Shown one piece after another: positions 37,210 to 49,700 of a stretch of DNA of 64,000 nt. How positions within the stretch are numbered: the stretch's first letter is position 1; every line of letters begins with the position of its first letter. The notes under the pieces were generated by a model. It was not told the origin of the DNA. It made no database searches and saw only the letters and a list, made by a program, of their open reading frames with translations. Source of the stretch: Sweltsa coloradensis (lineage: Eukaryota; Arthropoda; Insecta; Plecoptera; Chloroperlidae); contig JAMZAV010000095.1 of assembly GCA_024449915.1 (NCBI GenBank), positions 1,054,001 to 1,118,000 on the forward strand. Reading direction: 5' to 3'. A program made the position numbers and the translations under genes.

Positions 37210-38439
37210 TGAGTCATCTTCAATAGCCCTCGGACACCCCTTCACAATTATTGTCCTATCCGCAATATACCTAGTTAGTCACCTGAAGAGGGTCACACCG
37301 GGTAAATCTGATGTGTATACCCTGCAACGGGCATACTACAAAAATGTATTTACTTTTATATATTATTATGTGGTGGTGCCTCCACATCCTTCTCAGTTAC
37401 TTATTACACCACTCAGAGTGCACCATCCTTCTTGCTGTGGCGTCACAACAAACGTCAACGTCGTGTCGTGCACGTGCGTCAGATCCGCGTGCAGCTTGCC
37501 AAATATGTCCTGTGTTGTGGTGACTAAAGTGACATTGATAGAGCAACGTGTACATAGCATTTCCAATTATCTTTATAGCATTTGGGAGCATGTTTTTTTG
37601 GCCGCCCTAAAAAACTTGTGTATGAAGTTTTCTCATATTTTTGTCTTCAAGTTAAATTAATATAAACTGAATTCAAATTAGTGTAAACAAATTATTGATG
37701 ATTAGTTAAATAAAATAAAATAGCTCGGTAAAACTTTACTTTTAAGTGAAAATAGAGCTTAGTAGCAAAACGCTATTTTCATGTACTTCTAGTCATTGAC
37801 AATCTACCCATGGATTATTACCTGCAGAATTTTAAATAAATTTAAACTAACACCTTATTTCACCAATTTGATTTATCCGTTCCATCATGTGCAGTTCTCA
37901 TAGCTACCACAACCATAAGCCTGATAAGCAGCAATGGACAATGTCTTAGCCTAACGATCGACATAATATATTTTCTATTTTCTATCCCACCTCCTATATT
38001 AGTAATAATTTTAATGTTATGTACTGACTATCGATCAATACGAAGGTGAAAGAATGAAACATGATGCGTGCGCACCTACAGCATACGCCACACGCAAAAT
38101 AATATACTTATTTCTAGTATAATTTAGCCTACATATTCTTTCTATTATATCATTGTTATATTTTCGAATCATCAAATCGATGTATACAAATGTTTAACTA
38201 TGAAGAATATATTATTTTTGGCCCTCGTTAAATGTTAATAGATATAAATTTTATTAACCAAATGATTTTAAACACAGTATGATGTAGGGTTTAAATTTAT
38301 TCTGTATCAAACACGAAATAAAAGATCACATTTTAAAACTTCTTTTACATTTTAGGTTTACTTTTGCACTGCACTTACGTTGTAGGTTTACTTACATACA
38401 TACATATGGCAGGGCTATAACCACGGTTGTGCAATATTA
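37210..38439. other. Intergenic DNA with SINE body at 37230-37335
   Basis: The SINE body appears as TTGTCCTATCCGCAATATAC and CACCTGAAGAGGGTCACACC, the complement of the 22100-22340 copy. The 161-codon frame across 37175-37660 runs through the inverted repeat and the SINE and is not a gene. The rest is AT-rich. Confidence 0.5.
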
Positions 38440-39120
38440 TTAAACGAGGGAGCGGAGCGACCGAGTGTCTCCATTCAACTCGAACGGCTCTCATTCTGTG
38501 ATTCTGTCTGTCTGTCTGTCTGTACGTCGAAAATCAGCCGAACCGCTGAACAGATTGGTCTGAAATTTTAAACAGACATCCGGTACGAGTTTACTGAAAC
38601 TGCTGACAAAATCAGCTAGATTCATTGCGATTTAATCCTACAATAAATTAAAATGTGATTTTTAAAATATCTATAGCATTTGTTTAGTAGCAGCTAGTGG
38701 GACGGTAACTACGTGGCTTGCATGGCCTATTGGTAAGCATTTAGACTACCGCACGGAGGGTTGGGGTTCGATACCCATTAGCTCGAACATTTTTATATTT
38801 TTACACCCACATATTATTTTTGAGAGGTGTTAAATGGGTAAAAAAAACTTAGGTGATTTTGTTTTATCTTGGAAATTTGGTAATGTTTCACGCTAATAAG
38901 TTTTGAACATGATTCGCATTTTAAATGTTCAATTTAAATTACTAGGGAAACGCCAAAGTCGTTGTTAAACGAGTGAGTGAGCCATGTGTTGAGTACCCGG
39001 GAACATCGCCTTTTCTCCCATATACCTAAGGCTCGATCTAGCCCAGTATGGGGAATGATACCAGATACTATACACATAGGTCACTCACTCGTTTAACAAC
39101 GACTTAGGCGTTTTCCTAGT
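38440..39120 (+). mobile_element. HINE-2 copy 1 (different body, same 3' tip)
   Basis: The 5' end TTAAACGAGGGAGCGGAGCG resembles the HINE-1 start only in its GAGCG..GCGA words. The 3' end has a 26-bp inverted pair (GTCGTTGTTAAACGAGTGAG near 38959 against its complement near 39083) and then GGCGTTTTCCTAGT, the HINE-1 type I terminus. Internal (TGTC)n and a tRNA-like segment (about 38703-38790, B-box GGTTCGATACCC) are included. No coding capacity. Confidence 0.8.
38703..38790 (+). ncRNA. tRNA-like segment inside HINE-2
   Basis: Contains CATGGCCTATTGGTAAGC (A-box and D-arm-like) and GGGGTTCGATACCC (T-arm and B-box-like), with an imperfect anticodon arm between. It recurs in shortened form in HINE-2 copy 2 at about 39405-39475. 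It is probably a tRNA-derived module, not a functional tRNA. Confidence 0.4.
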
Positions 39121-39126
39121 ATATAA

Positions 39127-39798
39127 TTAAACGAGGGAGCGGAGCGACTGAGTGTCTCCATTCAACTCAAACGGCCCTCATTCTGTGATTCTGTCTGTCT
39201 GTCTGTCTGTACGTGCGTCGAAAATCAGCCGAACCGCTGAACAGATTGCGCTGAAATTTTAAACAGACATCCGGTACGAGTTTAATGAGAACTGTTAACA
39301 AAATCAGCTAGATCCATTGCGATTTCATCCATCAATAAATAAAAATGTGATTTTTTAAATATCGATAGCATTTGTTTAGTAGCAGCTAGCGGGACGAAAA
39401 CTATGTGGCTTGCATGGCATTTAGCCAACGCGCGGAGGGTGGGGTTCGATACCCGTTCGTTCGAACTTTTATTATATTTTTACACCCACATATTATTTTT
39501 GAGGGGTGTTAAATGGGAAATAAAATTATGTGATTTTGTTTTATCTTCGAAATTTATTAATGTTTCACGCTAATACGTTTTGAACACGATTCGCATTTTG
39601 AATGTTCAATTTAAAGTAGGGAAACGCCAAAGTCGATGTTAAACGAGTGAGTGAGCCAAGTGTTGAGAACCCGGGAACATCTCATTTCCTCCCATATACC
39701 CAAGGCTGGATCTAGCCCAGTATGGGAAATGATACCGGGTACTATTTACACATGGCGCTCACTCACTCGTTTAACAACGACTTTGGCGTTTCCCTAGT
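39127..39798 (+). mobile_element. HINE-2 copy 2, tandem to copy 1
   Basis: Same orientation, six bases after copy 1. The two copies are highly similar, with a ~20-bp deletion in the tRNA-like part. It ends GGCGTTTCCCTAGT. The long sub-terminal inverted pair is present (about 39632 and 39760). Confidence 0.8.
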
Positions 39799-40023
39799 AT
39801 TACGCATCCGTGCCAAAAATAGTGCGTCTTTGTGAGCGCGTGGAAAAGGGGGGGGGGGGGAATTTCACCACGCAATGACGACGTAAAATAAAAGCAATCG
39901 AGGAGAGACAACAGAGCTAATTTCTTTACATTTTATGACAAAATAATCCTTTGAGAACGCGTTAAAAAATGCAATAACAAATCTGTTTCAATTTCACTAA
40001 CATAACTACGATTTATAAAAAAT

Positions 40024-40151
40024 GTGTGAAACGAGTCATTTCGCCGTGTCGCGTGTTTACACTTACTATAACCCATAGTGGTTCCGAAACGTTGAATTCA
40101 CACACTAAGTAAGTGTAAACACGCGACGCGGAGAAATGACCCGTCTCACAC
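40024..40151. mobile_element. Foldback MITE-like element, 44-bp arms
   Basis: Arms 40024-40067 and 40108-40151 are complementary at roughly nine positions in ten, for example GTGTCGCGTGTTTACACTTA against TAAGTGTAAACACGCGACGC. The 40-bp loop is non-coding. It lies about 420 bp upstream of the gene C promoter. Confidence 0.75.
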
Positions 40152-40572
40152 CTTTTTTAATAAATTCGGGCCGCGAAAGTCTTAATGTTTTATAGTTACG
40201 ATTTAAAAAAATTGTCGTCATTGTATTGATTCTATGTTTTCATTTGTAAAACACACAATAATTTTTGATCGGGTTTGATAATTAATATTTTATTTTTATA
40301 GTCTGCCATGGGCAGCTATGAAGCATGATTCTCCAAGTCCAAGTCATTGGTATGGTTAGCTTTGTTATGCTCGGTCCAAGGTATTTTTACCTGAGGTTGA
40401 TAATCACAGGCATGAAGAGCAAGAGGGAGCAACCATGTTTTTCACCATACAAAAGCAATGCTGCCCCAATCAGTCGTCATTCTTTACAACAAAAACACGG
40501 CGGACGGGCCCCGGAGTGAAATTGGCCCCTCAGTGGGTCAGACGAGCGGAGCGGCGTCCGCGTAGAGTCAGT

Positions 40573-40606
40573 TCAGTTAGTCCGCGAAGCTTGCGTCGTA
40601 CGGATC
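40573..40606 (+). promoter_or_regulatory. Gene C core promoter: Inr + DPE
   Basis: TCAGTT at 40573-40578 matches the arthropod initiator, with A+1 at 40575. GGATC at 40602-40606 lies exactly at +28 to +32 and fits the downstream promoter element consensus RGWYV. An overlapping TCAGTT at 40568 is an alternative initiator. No TATA box is visible, as expected for an Inr/DPE promoter. The predicted 5' leader is 56 nt. The surrounding 130 bp is GC- and CpG-rich. Confidence 0.7.
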
Positions 40607-40630
40607 GTTGTTCCGTCTGCTGTCTGTGTC

Positions 40631-40709
40631 ATGAGCGGGATAGGCCTAAACCAGACAGCTGGTGGCGGGGTATGGAGGGACGACAATAACAACACAGTGC
40701 CGTGGCCAG
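40631..40709 (+). CDS. Gene C coding exon 1
   Basis: Twenty-six codons plus one base, from GTCATGAGC to CCAG|GTGAGT. The short leader behind a strong Inr/DPE promoter and the clean phase join to exon 2 support it. Confidence 0.85.
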
Positions 40710-43700
40710 GTGAGTCGAAATACTTTGTTTACATTACGTCACTACATTACAAGAATCAATGCAACACACGGCGTCAAATTGTGTATATACAAATCTACAG
40801 TTTTGAACCTAACCTCAATTTTGTTATATGTTAAGATAACAGCCATCAGAAAGTAGACATGCCTATGTGAAAGATTACTTGCAAAGGGCGACGAGTATTG
40901 ATTTTCTATGTGTTACACATCATCACCTTTACCAGTAGGCATACAACCCAATCCAGCAATCCTTGTGTTATTTTTTGCTTACTCGATAGTCTAGTGTCGA
41001 CATGGAAGCAGCATATTATTATTATTGTTAGTCAAATTTCTATTTTCTATTTTTCGTGTGGTCATGGTATATTAATAAGTTCACATAGGCCTAACTGGAA
41101 AGATACACTAAACGAGAATGAAAACTAATCAATATTGTACGAAGAAGAAATAACAATGTTGACTGGCATTACATTAATTGCAGTATATTATTGCAATGTT
41201 ACTGCCCTATGTGTTTGACTGGGCACACTCAAAACAAAATCGATGTAGGTATTGTTAATTTGTTTTGAAATTAGCCTTCTCCGAAGTAGGTAATTAGTCG
41301 TGGTTATAACGACCTGAAACAAGAGCGATATACAGTGAAAAACAAGCAGTTCTATAACTTCTAAATCATAGTAATTATGATTTACCACCTGGTACATGCA
41401 GGTCCAGGTGTATGGACTACTTGTAAACTAGCTACTAGCAGATGCGAATGGTGCTCTAGTATCTACTCATTCTATTGTGACATAAATATTTACATTACAT
41501 GCATATATACATACACACAGTAAAATATTATACAAGAGCAGTGTAATGTCCAAAAAACACTTATTAAAATAATTAATACCTGATCTACTAAACCTAGACA
41601 ATAGTTTATTTTATATAATAAATAAAATATAAGTGGTGCCTTGACACGATCATGCTCAAATCATACAGAATTTAGTTGACATAATGGCCCGATTAGTCGA
41701 GTTTAAATCTTCTGTGATCTAAGCAGGGTTGTTTGAGTCCTGTCACCACTTTACTACTTGGCCCCTTTGGGCATATTATTTTATGCAATAAATCTAATAT
41801 ATATATATATATATATATAATATATATGTTAGTACTTGAGACAGAAATTTAAAAAGTGACTACACCGGGGTTTGAACCCGGACCTAGCTTACCGGGCTAT
41901 GCTCTTACCAACTAAATTATTATTATTAGTGTAGTCACATTTTTAATTTCTGTCTAAAGTACTAACATAACAGCGTCATAGTCGCCTACTATAAAGCCAA
42001 GTTTAAACATATATATATAATAATATATATATATAAACGCGAGACCCCTCATTGTCTCGTCTTGCACCTTACAGGAGTAGGCAATATAGGGGAGATCCCG
42101 AAGTGACAATCATCACTGAAAAAAAAATCCCAAGTTTTCATCAGGTTGCTAGGGATTTAGTAAGTTATAAATTAATTAAACACCCCTTGGACATTCCCTT
42201 CACAAAATACTTTAATAATTTAGTAAGCCACCTAAAGAGGGTCACACCGGGGTAAAACTGATTACATTCCATTAAAAAATTTCCTAACACCTCATTAGTC
42301 ACCTAAAGAGTGTTATATCGGGTAGAACTGCATGCTGTATACCCTTGTGTACCAGTTTCATTTCTCGACACGCGAATAGCAATGTAAAAAAGAATCTCTA
42401 TTTTATTCAATTGTATTTAGAAATTACTAGTCCCAAGTTTCTAACATTATATTTTTATTGACAGATTTGGCACATGAAACCTCATCAGTTTACAATTGAA
42501 GGGAATTTTATTTTTATTAGAATGGCGTATGAACTATCAGGTTTGTTTTGTTTTAAAATGTCAAATAGGCCTACTATAGGAAGGACTTTTGAAAATAAAT
42601 GAAACCTCAAAATTACAAACGAATTTGCACGTGGCCAACAGTTGGCCAACACCGCCAGTTACTGGCGGAATTCATGGCCGAAACTCGGCACAATTTTCAT
42701 GGAAGCATTGATGATTTTAAAATTCGTTGAAATATATATAATTGCAACAAATTTAAGTTAGGTCAATTCTTTTTACGTTGGTCAAAAAGATGTACGACTT
42801 TTCCAAGTTTGAGTGCATCTGTATCTTGCCATATTTCACAAAATCATATTTTTCCTGGGTTTAGGAGTTGGTATTTGTGTCACTGTCATGCCAATCGGGG
42901 TTTGAACTTATGATTTTTATGGAACAATCCTCAAATTTGCCTTTCCGTGCCGTTACGTGTACATTTTAGATTGCTTGCAGTTTTCAACCAGTTTTAAAAT
43001 ATTAACCACACGTACAAAATTGAACGACATTTTTGTAAAATTATAGATTGTTGTTTCTTTTTTCACGGATCTTTAATTTTAAAACGTGGTGTTTTAGGGC
43101 GCGAAATCTGCCCTTTTTGTGGCGGATAACGATACGATTTGTTTTGACATTCTTGAAATAGTGACTTGGATGAGGAAAAACGTTTCCAGTTAGTATTACC
43201 TGAACGGAATTACCCATGTGCACCTAGTACCGGGTTCCGGCTGGTACGAGTACCTGCACTAAACCTTCCTCTCTGTCTCGTGTTATACGAACAGGTTTAC
43301 ACTACGTATAGTAAAGAGGTCCGCAGGCGACATGGATAGATGGCAGGTTACTCGTACGCGGAAAAAAACCTTCTACTTCTAGTCCCTTCCAGCTGGCACT
43401 CGTCCACGCTACTGTAACACGCCCGAAGAATCGCGATTATAGTTATATAATTAATTTAGGAAAATATAATTATCGGATTCGAATTATTGTGAATGATACA
43501 AAATATGCAATATATTTTTAATCATTTCACTATAAAAATGTATTAAAATCAAATCGTAACTGTATGTTCAGACACATTCATTGGCGAAATACATAATAAT
43601 AGACTTTCGTATAATTAAAAAAGAAATTACATTGGCCCGTGCAATACCGGCAATTGAGAACCGGTGTATAACGCAATTCGATTGCTTTGTTATTGTTATG

Positions 43701-46700
43701 TATTTTCTACCGTGTACGGTGTGCAGGTCTAAAGCCTATGAACAGCTAAAAAGGAGTCCAATGTTTTGTGAAACTTCTAAATATCGGACTAAATGTTTTA
43801 CAATTTGGCAAGGATGCTAAACGAATAATGAATAATGAATTGGTGTATGACAAAGACTAAAACTGAAACGCATTTCGGTCCGTGTCTAAGTCAGGATTCG
43901 AACCTAGAATGCATGAACCAAGGCTTACTAGACCATTACCTAGAATCGTCCATAGTGACGATGCTGGCGATGTGCATATGGGCTAATAAATAACTAATAA
44001 TAAACTGGTATAGTGCTGCTGGTATTTATAGCACCTCATTAGTTAAGATATTCTACGACGAATGCATGCAGTTCCGGTTGATGACAGACGAACACAACCA
44101 GGTTTCTATACTTTGTAGCACAAACCAAATGCATTTTCTATCATATTCATCTATCTTAGTTTGACCTTGGGATTACTTCCGGCAATGTCGGGTTTGCTTA
44201 GAAATACGATTGATTACGATTGATTTTAATGTACTACGTCGTTAACATAACCCATGAAAGCCGTAACCTTGACATTCTATATACTTGATCATATAATCGC
44301 ATGCAAATGCAATAAACTCTCGTCAGTGGGTCTTATTCCGTATTCTATTGAAAATCAATTGTTTGCCTCATTGGACGCCACGGAGGGGCCTATTACTAAA
44401 AAAAAGGCTGCCTGGCTAGTGCGAGCGGCATGAAGCTAGAACAAGAGTATACCGTCGTACCAAAGGTTCTATACTCAAAGGTCGTACTTACGAATGTTCG
44501 ATTGCAGTAATGGCGTCCTACTTGTGGATTTGATAGCGTTTTTTCCCTCAACGCCTCGAATATCATCAATAATGATGTCCACCAGATTTTTTTAGTTAAA
44601 TTCAATTTAAAAGTAGAGGCTCTATCAAAGGAAATCGTTCAATTAGCTTGCTTCAGATTTCGATGCATGATTCGAGCATCAAGCCACTGCAACTTGTAAC
44701 TAAATGGACCATAATGTACAAAATATACACTCGACCGATACAAAACAACATTACCCGCGGTCTTCGAATCCTGGCTTGGGCTTATCATATGAAACCTTGA
44801 AATCTTCTTTCGATTTACACCTTTCAGAGAATAATTTAAAAGCGTGTGCGTTCAAACAATTAGAAAAAAATAATTAGGTATCAATTACTAGAATACCATA
44901 CTAACTGGCCCGAAATCGAATTTTGCGTTTTTCCTCTTTGACGAACGCTACGATGTTGACGTACGTATACGTATTTGCACCGGAGAAAGATGTCGTTTCT
45001 ACATTTTATAGATCTTTCTAGATAGATCTACAGCTAGTAGCCTACAGACAGGCAGACAGCACAAGCTTATCGAGTACGAGGTCGTCTAAACGGCTAATAA
45101 GTTAATCTTCGAGTCGTGCACCCGTCGTGCTTGTCGGTAGAGTATAATGCTAGCTCAACAATTCATTGTTTCCGCTCATTTATATTTTTCTCGGTGTAGC
45201 TAATTTATAGGATCTCTTACTCGCTGTGATGCGGTCAAAACTTTAAAACCAATGTTTCAGACAAATTCATTCGAGTACCATGACGTAGCCCCCCCACATC
45301 CCGCATATAATCGGCGCCCATCCGCACAGACCCAGCAACGTAATTAGTGCGTGTAAGGAAAATCTCAATTACATTCTTTCTCCGTGTAAGCGTACGTTTT
45401 CCGTAATCATTTAATTTGCCAAATTACATAATGCGTATACGATGTAGATAGCAAAAAATAATAAACACTTTATTTTATGATAATACAAAATATTTCGTAA
45501 AAATTTCCGCTTTCATTTAGCCAGAGAAAGATCATACTTCATTCGCTTCATCATACATCATACTCTAGTGCTTCTAGCTAATTGATTAAAACTTGTTTAG
45601 TTACTTCTGGCGATCAAAACATGTGAATATTATTCTTATAAGTTTTATAGTTGCAAGTCATCTGAAAGGGCGTAAGCATGCGTGTGTGTTTTCTGCCCCC
45701 TTTCCCAGAACCGCGATGACTAATGTTTGGGGTTTCCACAAGTAATCGACGGGTTTTGTGTTGTGACTTGTAGCTGTTCTTTCTGGTCGTCAGCTAGTTC
45801 GTCTTCCGAGTCATTTCTACCGACCTCTGGCCCGCCTTGATAAAAGTTAGTTATAAATTAAACACGAACATAATTGGTATATCATCGTAAGAAAGAACTT
45901 GCTCGAATGTGGATTAGAATTGCTTGGTTCGGCACCGCCCCAATTTTAAGGGATTCGGGATGTCGGCGGTTCGATATCAGCCATGGATGGGTGACCCCGT
46001 GACCGAATTGTTTGTCCAGTGTTTCCTAGAACTGAGTTCCATTACCAGCCCTTTAGCATTCCGTTCAAACCATCGGATAACCCTAATCACCTCATAGTTA
46101 GTTTACTGAAAGGGTCATACCGGGTATAAGCTATATGTGGGCTTACCCTGCATCGGGCATCCCGACGAAAAGTTCTCTTAGGCGCCGGTCCAATATGCCA
46201 TTGCCCCATTTAGTGTATTCTCTTGACTTACTTCCAACACGTTATAAACATAAAGGGACATGGCCACTATTATATTTATACACAGGTTGCATGGCTGTAG
46301 CTTTGTGTGGAACTTCCGTTTCCATATACGAGACGACCACAACAATACCATGCAACTCTTTTACGACATCCCATCCAATCCCGGCATATGTTCAGTGCTT
46401 CCTCAATCCTCTTTTTTATGTTCATTCAAATACAAGCATCACTTTGTTTGATTGTACGACCTTGTTCTTCATCATCGTTCCAGGCTCCTCTCGGGCTAGC
46501 TATTGGTCTTCGCTGCCCTGCCCTCAAGTTCTCCCATCAGTTGGGATAGAAACCATATCACTCTCCAAGCGTCCAGGTTAGGTTGACAATATTGCAGTAT
46601 TTATCCCAAGAAAATGTCCGAGTTAAACCGGGACATGTTCAGTCCCCATGCAGGTATTCGTCACCCCTGTTCTGGGATGTTTTCATCATCTTAAACTTTC

Positions 46701-49700
46701 CTCCGTTACTTCTCTCCTACTTTGATCTGAGTCACTCGAGATTACATCGACCTACAAGAAGGTCAATTTGTTGAATCAATCTTAAAGATTATGCAAGAAG
46801 CCTTGAGTGATGGAGTAATTGTGTAAAGTACGTAGGCTGCGTTACAGTTACATCACGTCAGTACTTGTTTATGCATGCATACTTACATGCCCCCATTGTG
46901 ACAACGTACCAGCAGAAATCCATCGCCTAATTTGAGCAATAAGGGCCAATTGTTTGGTTGGTGTTGGGCATTGAAGCGATTTCAAGATTGCTTTACGCTC
47001 TCTAGTAGGTCTAAGGCAAAAAGTGAGGTCGCCATGCAAGGTTATGGGCCGGCACGGTTTGGTAACACTTTGTACGAGGTACACCCAGCTCAAGTCAATC
47101 AAAAGCATTTCTATTCAGTTTACAAGAATCTGATTTGTCTTGGGTGTTGGCGTGTAATTGTGCATTTTGCCACTTACATGGAGAGAGTGGATTGCATCTA
47201 ACTGAAAGTCGGCACAACACATCACCATCAATGATTACTTCAATATCAGTTCAATATTCATTTACTAGTAATTACTTCGCTCAATTTAAATGAAAGTGAC
47301 TGATTCTAAATATAGCCATGTCTGTTGTGGAGACTTGAAACTAGTGAAAGCGCACTAAATAGAGTAAGTTACATTGCATTTTGTAAGTCTACTTTTAACA
47401 ACAATTAACCTCGTGTTTCGCTATTGCACGTTTACGTGTTCTGGTTGGTATAGAGACGTACAAAGCAACTGTGGCCATTTGTTTCAGTCACAATGCATTG
47501 CTATGCAATATCAAGAAATCACCTAATCGTTTGTTATGAAAATAAAATAAAACATTATTCCGCGTAACTATTGAAATTACACAATTAACATTACGTTATA
47601 CTGGCGGCGAAGTCGTTAAAGCGTACATGGTACCACACATACCCACGTTTAATGACAATTCTCCGGGCTTTGTTCTTTGCGTGTATGTGATTCTTTTATA
47701 GTTGCAAATTCTGTGATTTTCTGTTTACTTCACTTCCTGCCCAGTGCCAAGTAACAAGTACTTGATGACGTAGATACGTTGGCCACACACCATGCAACTT
47801 GAGAGTGACCATATGACGAGATTTTAATTTAGAATCCCGAGTTTATCGTATGCAAAGATGTTTGAAGAATTTAGAGGTACAAATGTGTACATGATATATG
47901 AAAGGATTGCGGGTTTCTTTGACGTTTTATCTTTCGAATTGGTTGCTAACGTTTAGTATGAGAATAATGCTTCTATTATGTCGCGTAGGCGCTTACCAAT
48001 CATGTGTATTCTACTTCTAAGGTTGGGCAAACACTTAGGCCTATCATAACCTAAACGTTGTACCTAGTTTTTTTCGATCCCCTGAATTCAAGCCTCTAGT
48101 TTATGCGTCCCCATCTCATATAGAAGTGAAGAATTTGTATATCTGATACTTATTTATTTGAATTTAAAGAAAAATAATTTGACCGTGGCTGGCCGACCGC
48201 TCCATATAGGCTTATATAAAAAAGTTTAATTTATCATTGAAATTTGTAAATGTAAAAATTGTATTCCCAATACTATTGTGTGGTTTAATTATTTATTTAC
48301 CTTGAAGTAAAATCCTCCGAGATTGCGATACTAGACATGCTATTTACCTCTTTCAAGGTTATTTCAATTGATATGCTGACTTATATTTATGCAAATTCGA
48401 GCATATTGTCCACAGACGGTACGCTACCATTGTCAAAGTCCAAGTACGTAATCATTAAAATTATAAATTATTTATAAAGATGCGAAATTAATGATTGGGT
48501 TTTCGTTCTGTCAATTTCTTGCACAGTGAACGAGCAATATTTAATGCTAAATTACGTCAAGTCTCTAATCGCCACAAGAACGCGATTGTGTTGAACTTCG
48601 GCAACCGTATCCTCACTCACTACCTCTTGCTCAGTTGCACTTACATTTGTATCGTTTAGTTATCAACTCAGCAGCCATCACTCGTTATAGCTAACAACTT
48701 AACATGAAGGTGATTGCTACAAACCACGAACTGGCGTTTTCTTCTTACGATGAACGAGCGGTGTTCAAGTTCAAAATATTATCACGGAAGAGGAAGTGGT
48801 CGATATGTCCGAACAAACTTCAAAGTCTTTGGCCTCTAATATTATCTCGGATCATATTTGTCCACTGAATGTTGACAACAAAGAGTAGGTTGGTTATATC
48901 TTACTTGTTAGCGAGTGAAACCTCCCGTTATAGTATATCATGTACATTGAACAATAACATTTTTCTAGCCTTTAAAATTGATTTAATTTTACCTCCTACA
49001 TACATAATATATCTGGGTAAATTGGTTTAAATTGGTGTCGCGAAGGCTAACAGATCAGGGTGCAGGAAGTTATCACTTGTCAAAACGTATAAACCAGACT
49101 TGAAGGCAGCGACAACTTTGTAATTAGAAAAAATGCCTACCGTACGTAGCACAATAGCATAACATTTTTGCTTGTCACTGAAGAATATGTTAGCCCTGGT
49201 TGACTATCTAGTAAGTTGTCAATGTCAATTGATACGTTTTAGCGTGATTTATTATATTTGCAAAGTTCTCACTATCGATCGACAACACTGTCGTTTGAGT
49301 AATAGTACCTAAATAGGCACCCAAGACCGATATACCGTATGTCTGAGACTTTGTCTTCATTGCACAACAATAAACTAAAATCTATGAAAGCCAGACTTGA
49401 AAAACGATTTCCTGCTGCCCCATGGTAAGTCAAGAGCATCCGTAGACTGAAAGTCAGGAGCATCCGTAGAATATCAACAATTTCCAAAATGGACACACGT
49501 TTTTGTCTTTTAAACCTGAATCAAAATCATTAAAAATATAATTGATTGATTGTTTATAGATATATTAAATTAAACCAATGTTATACACCAATACACGTTT
49601 GTTCAAATCTTTATTTCTGTTTCCAAGACACCTGATATGTCAGCCGCTTGTGTAAACACGACTTAGTTTTAATATCACGCACTCGAGAGGCTGGAGCGCT

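Noticed and set aside
37175..37660. 161-codon plus-strand frame
   Set aside because: It runs from the perfect inverted repeat through a SINE body; chance frame.
46135..46581. 148-codon plus-strand frame
   Set aside because: It begins in a SINE fragment, has low-complexity, drifting composition and no membrane or catalytic pattern I can place; it lies inside gene C intron 1.
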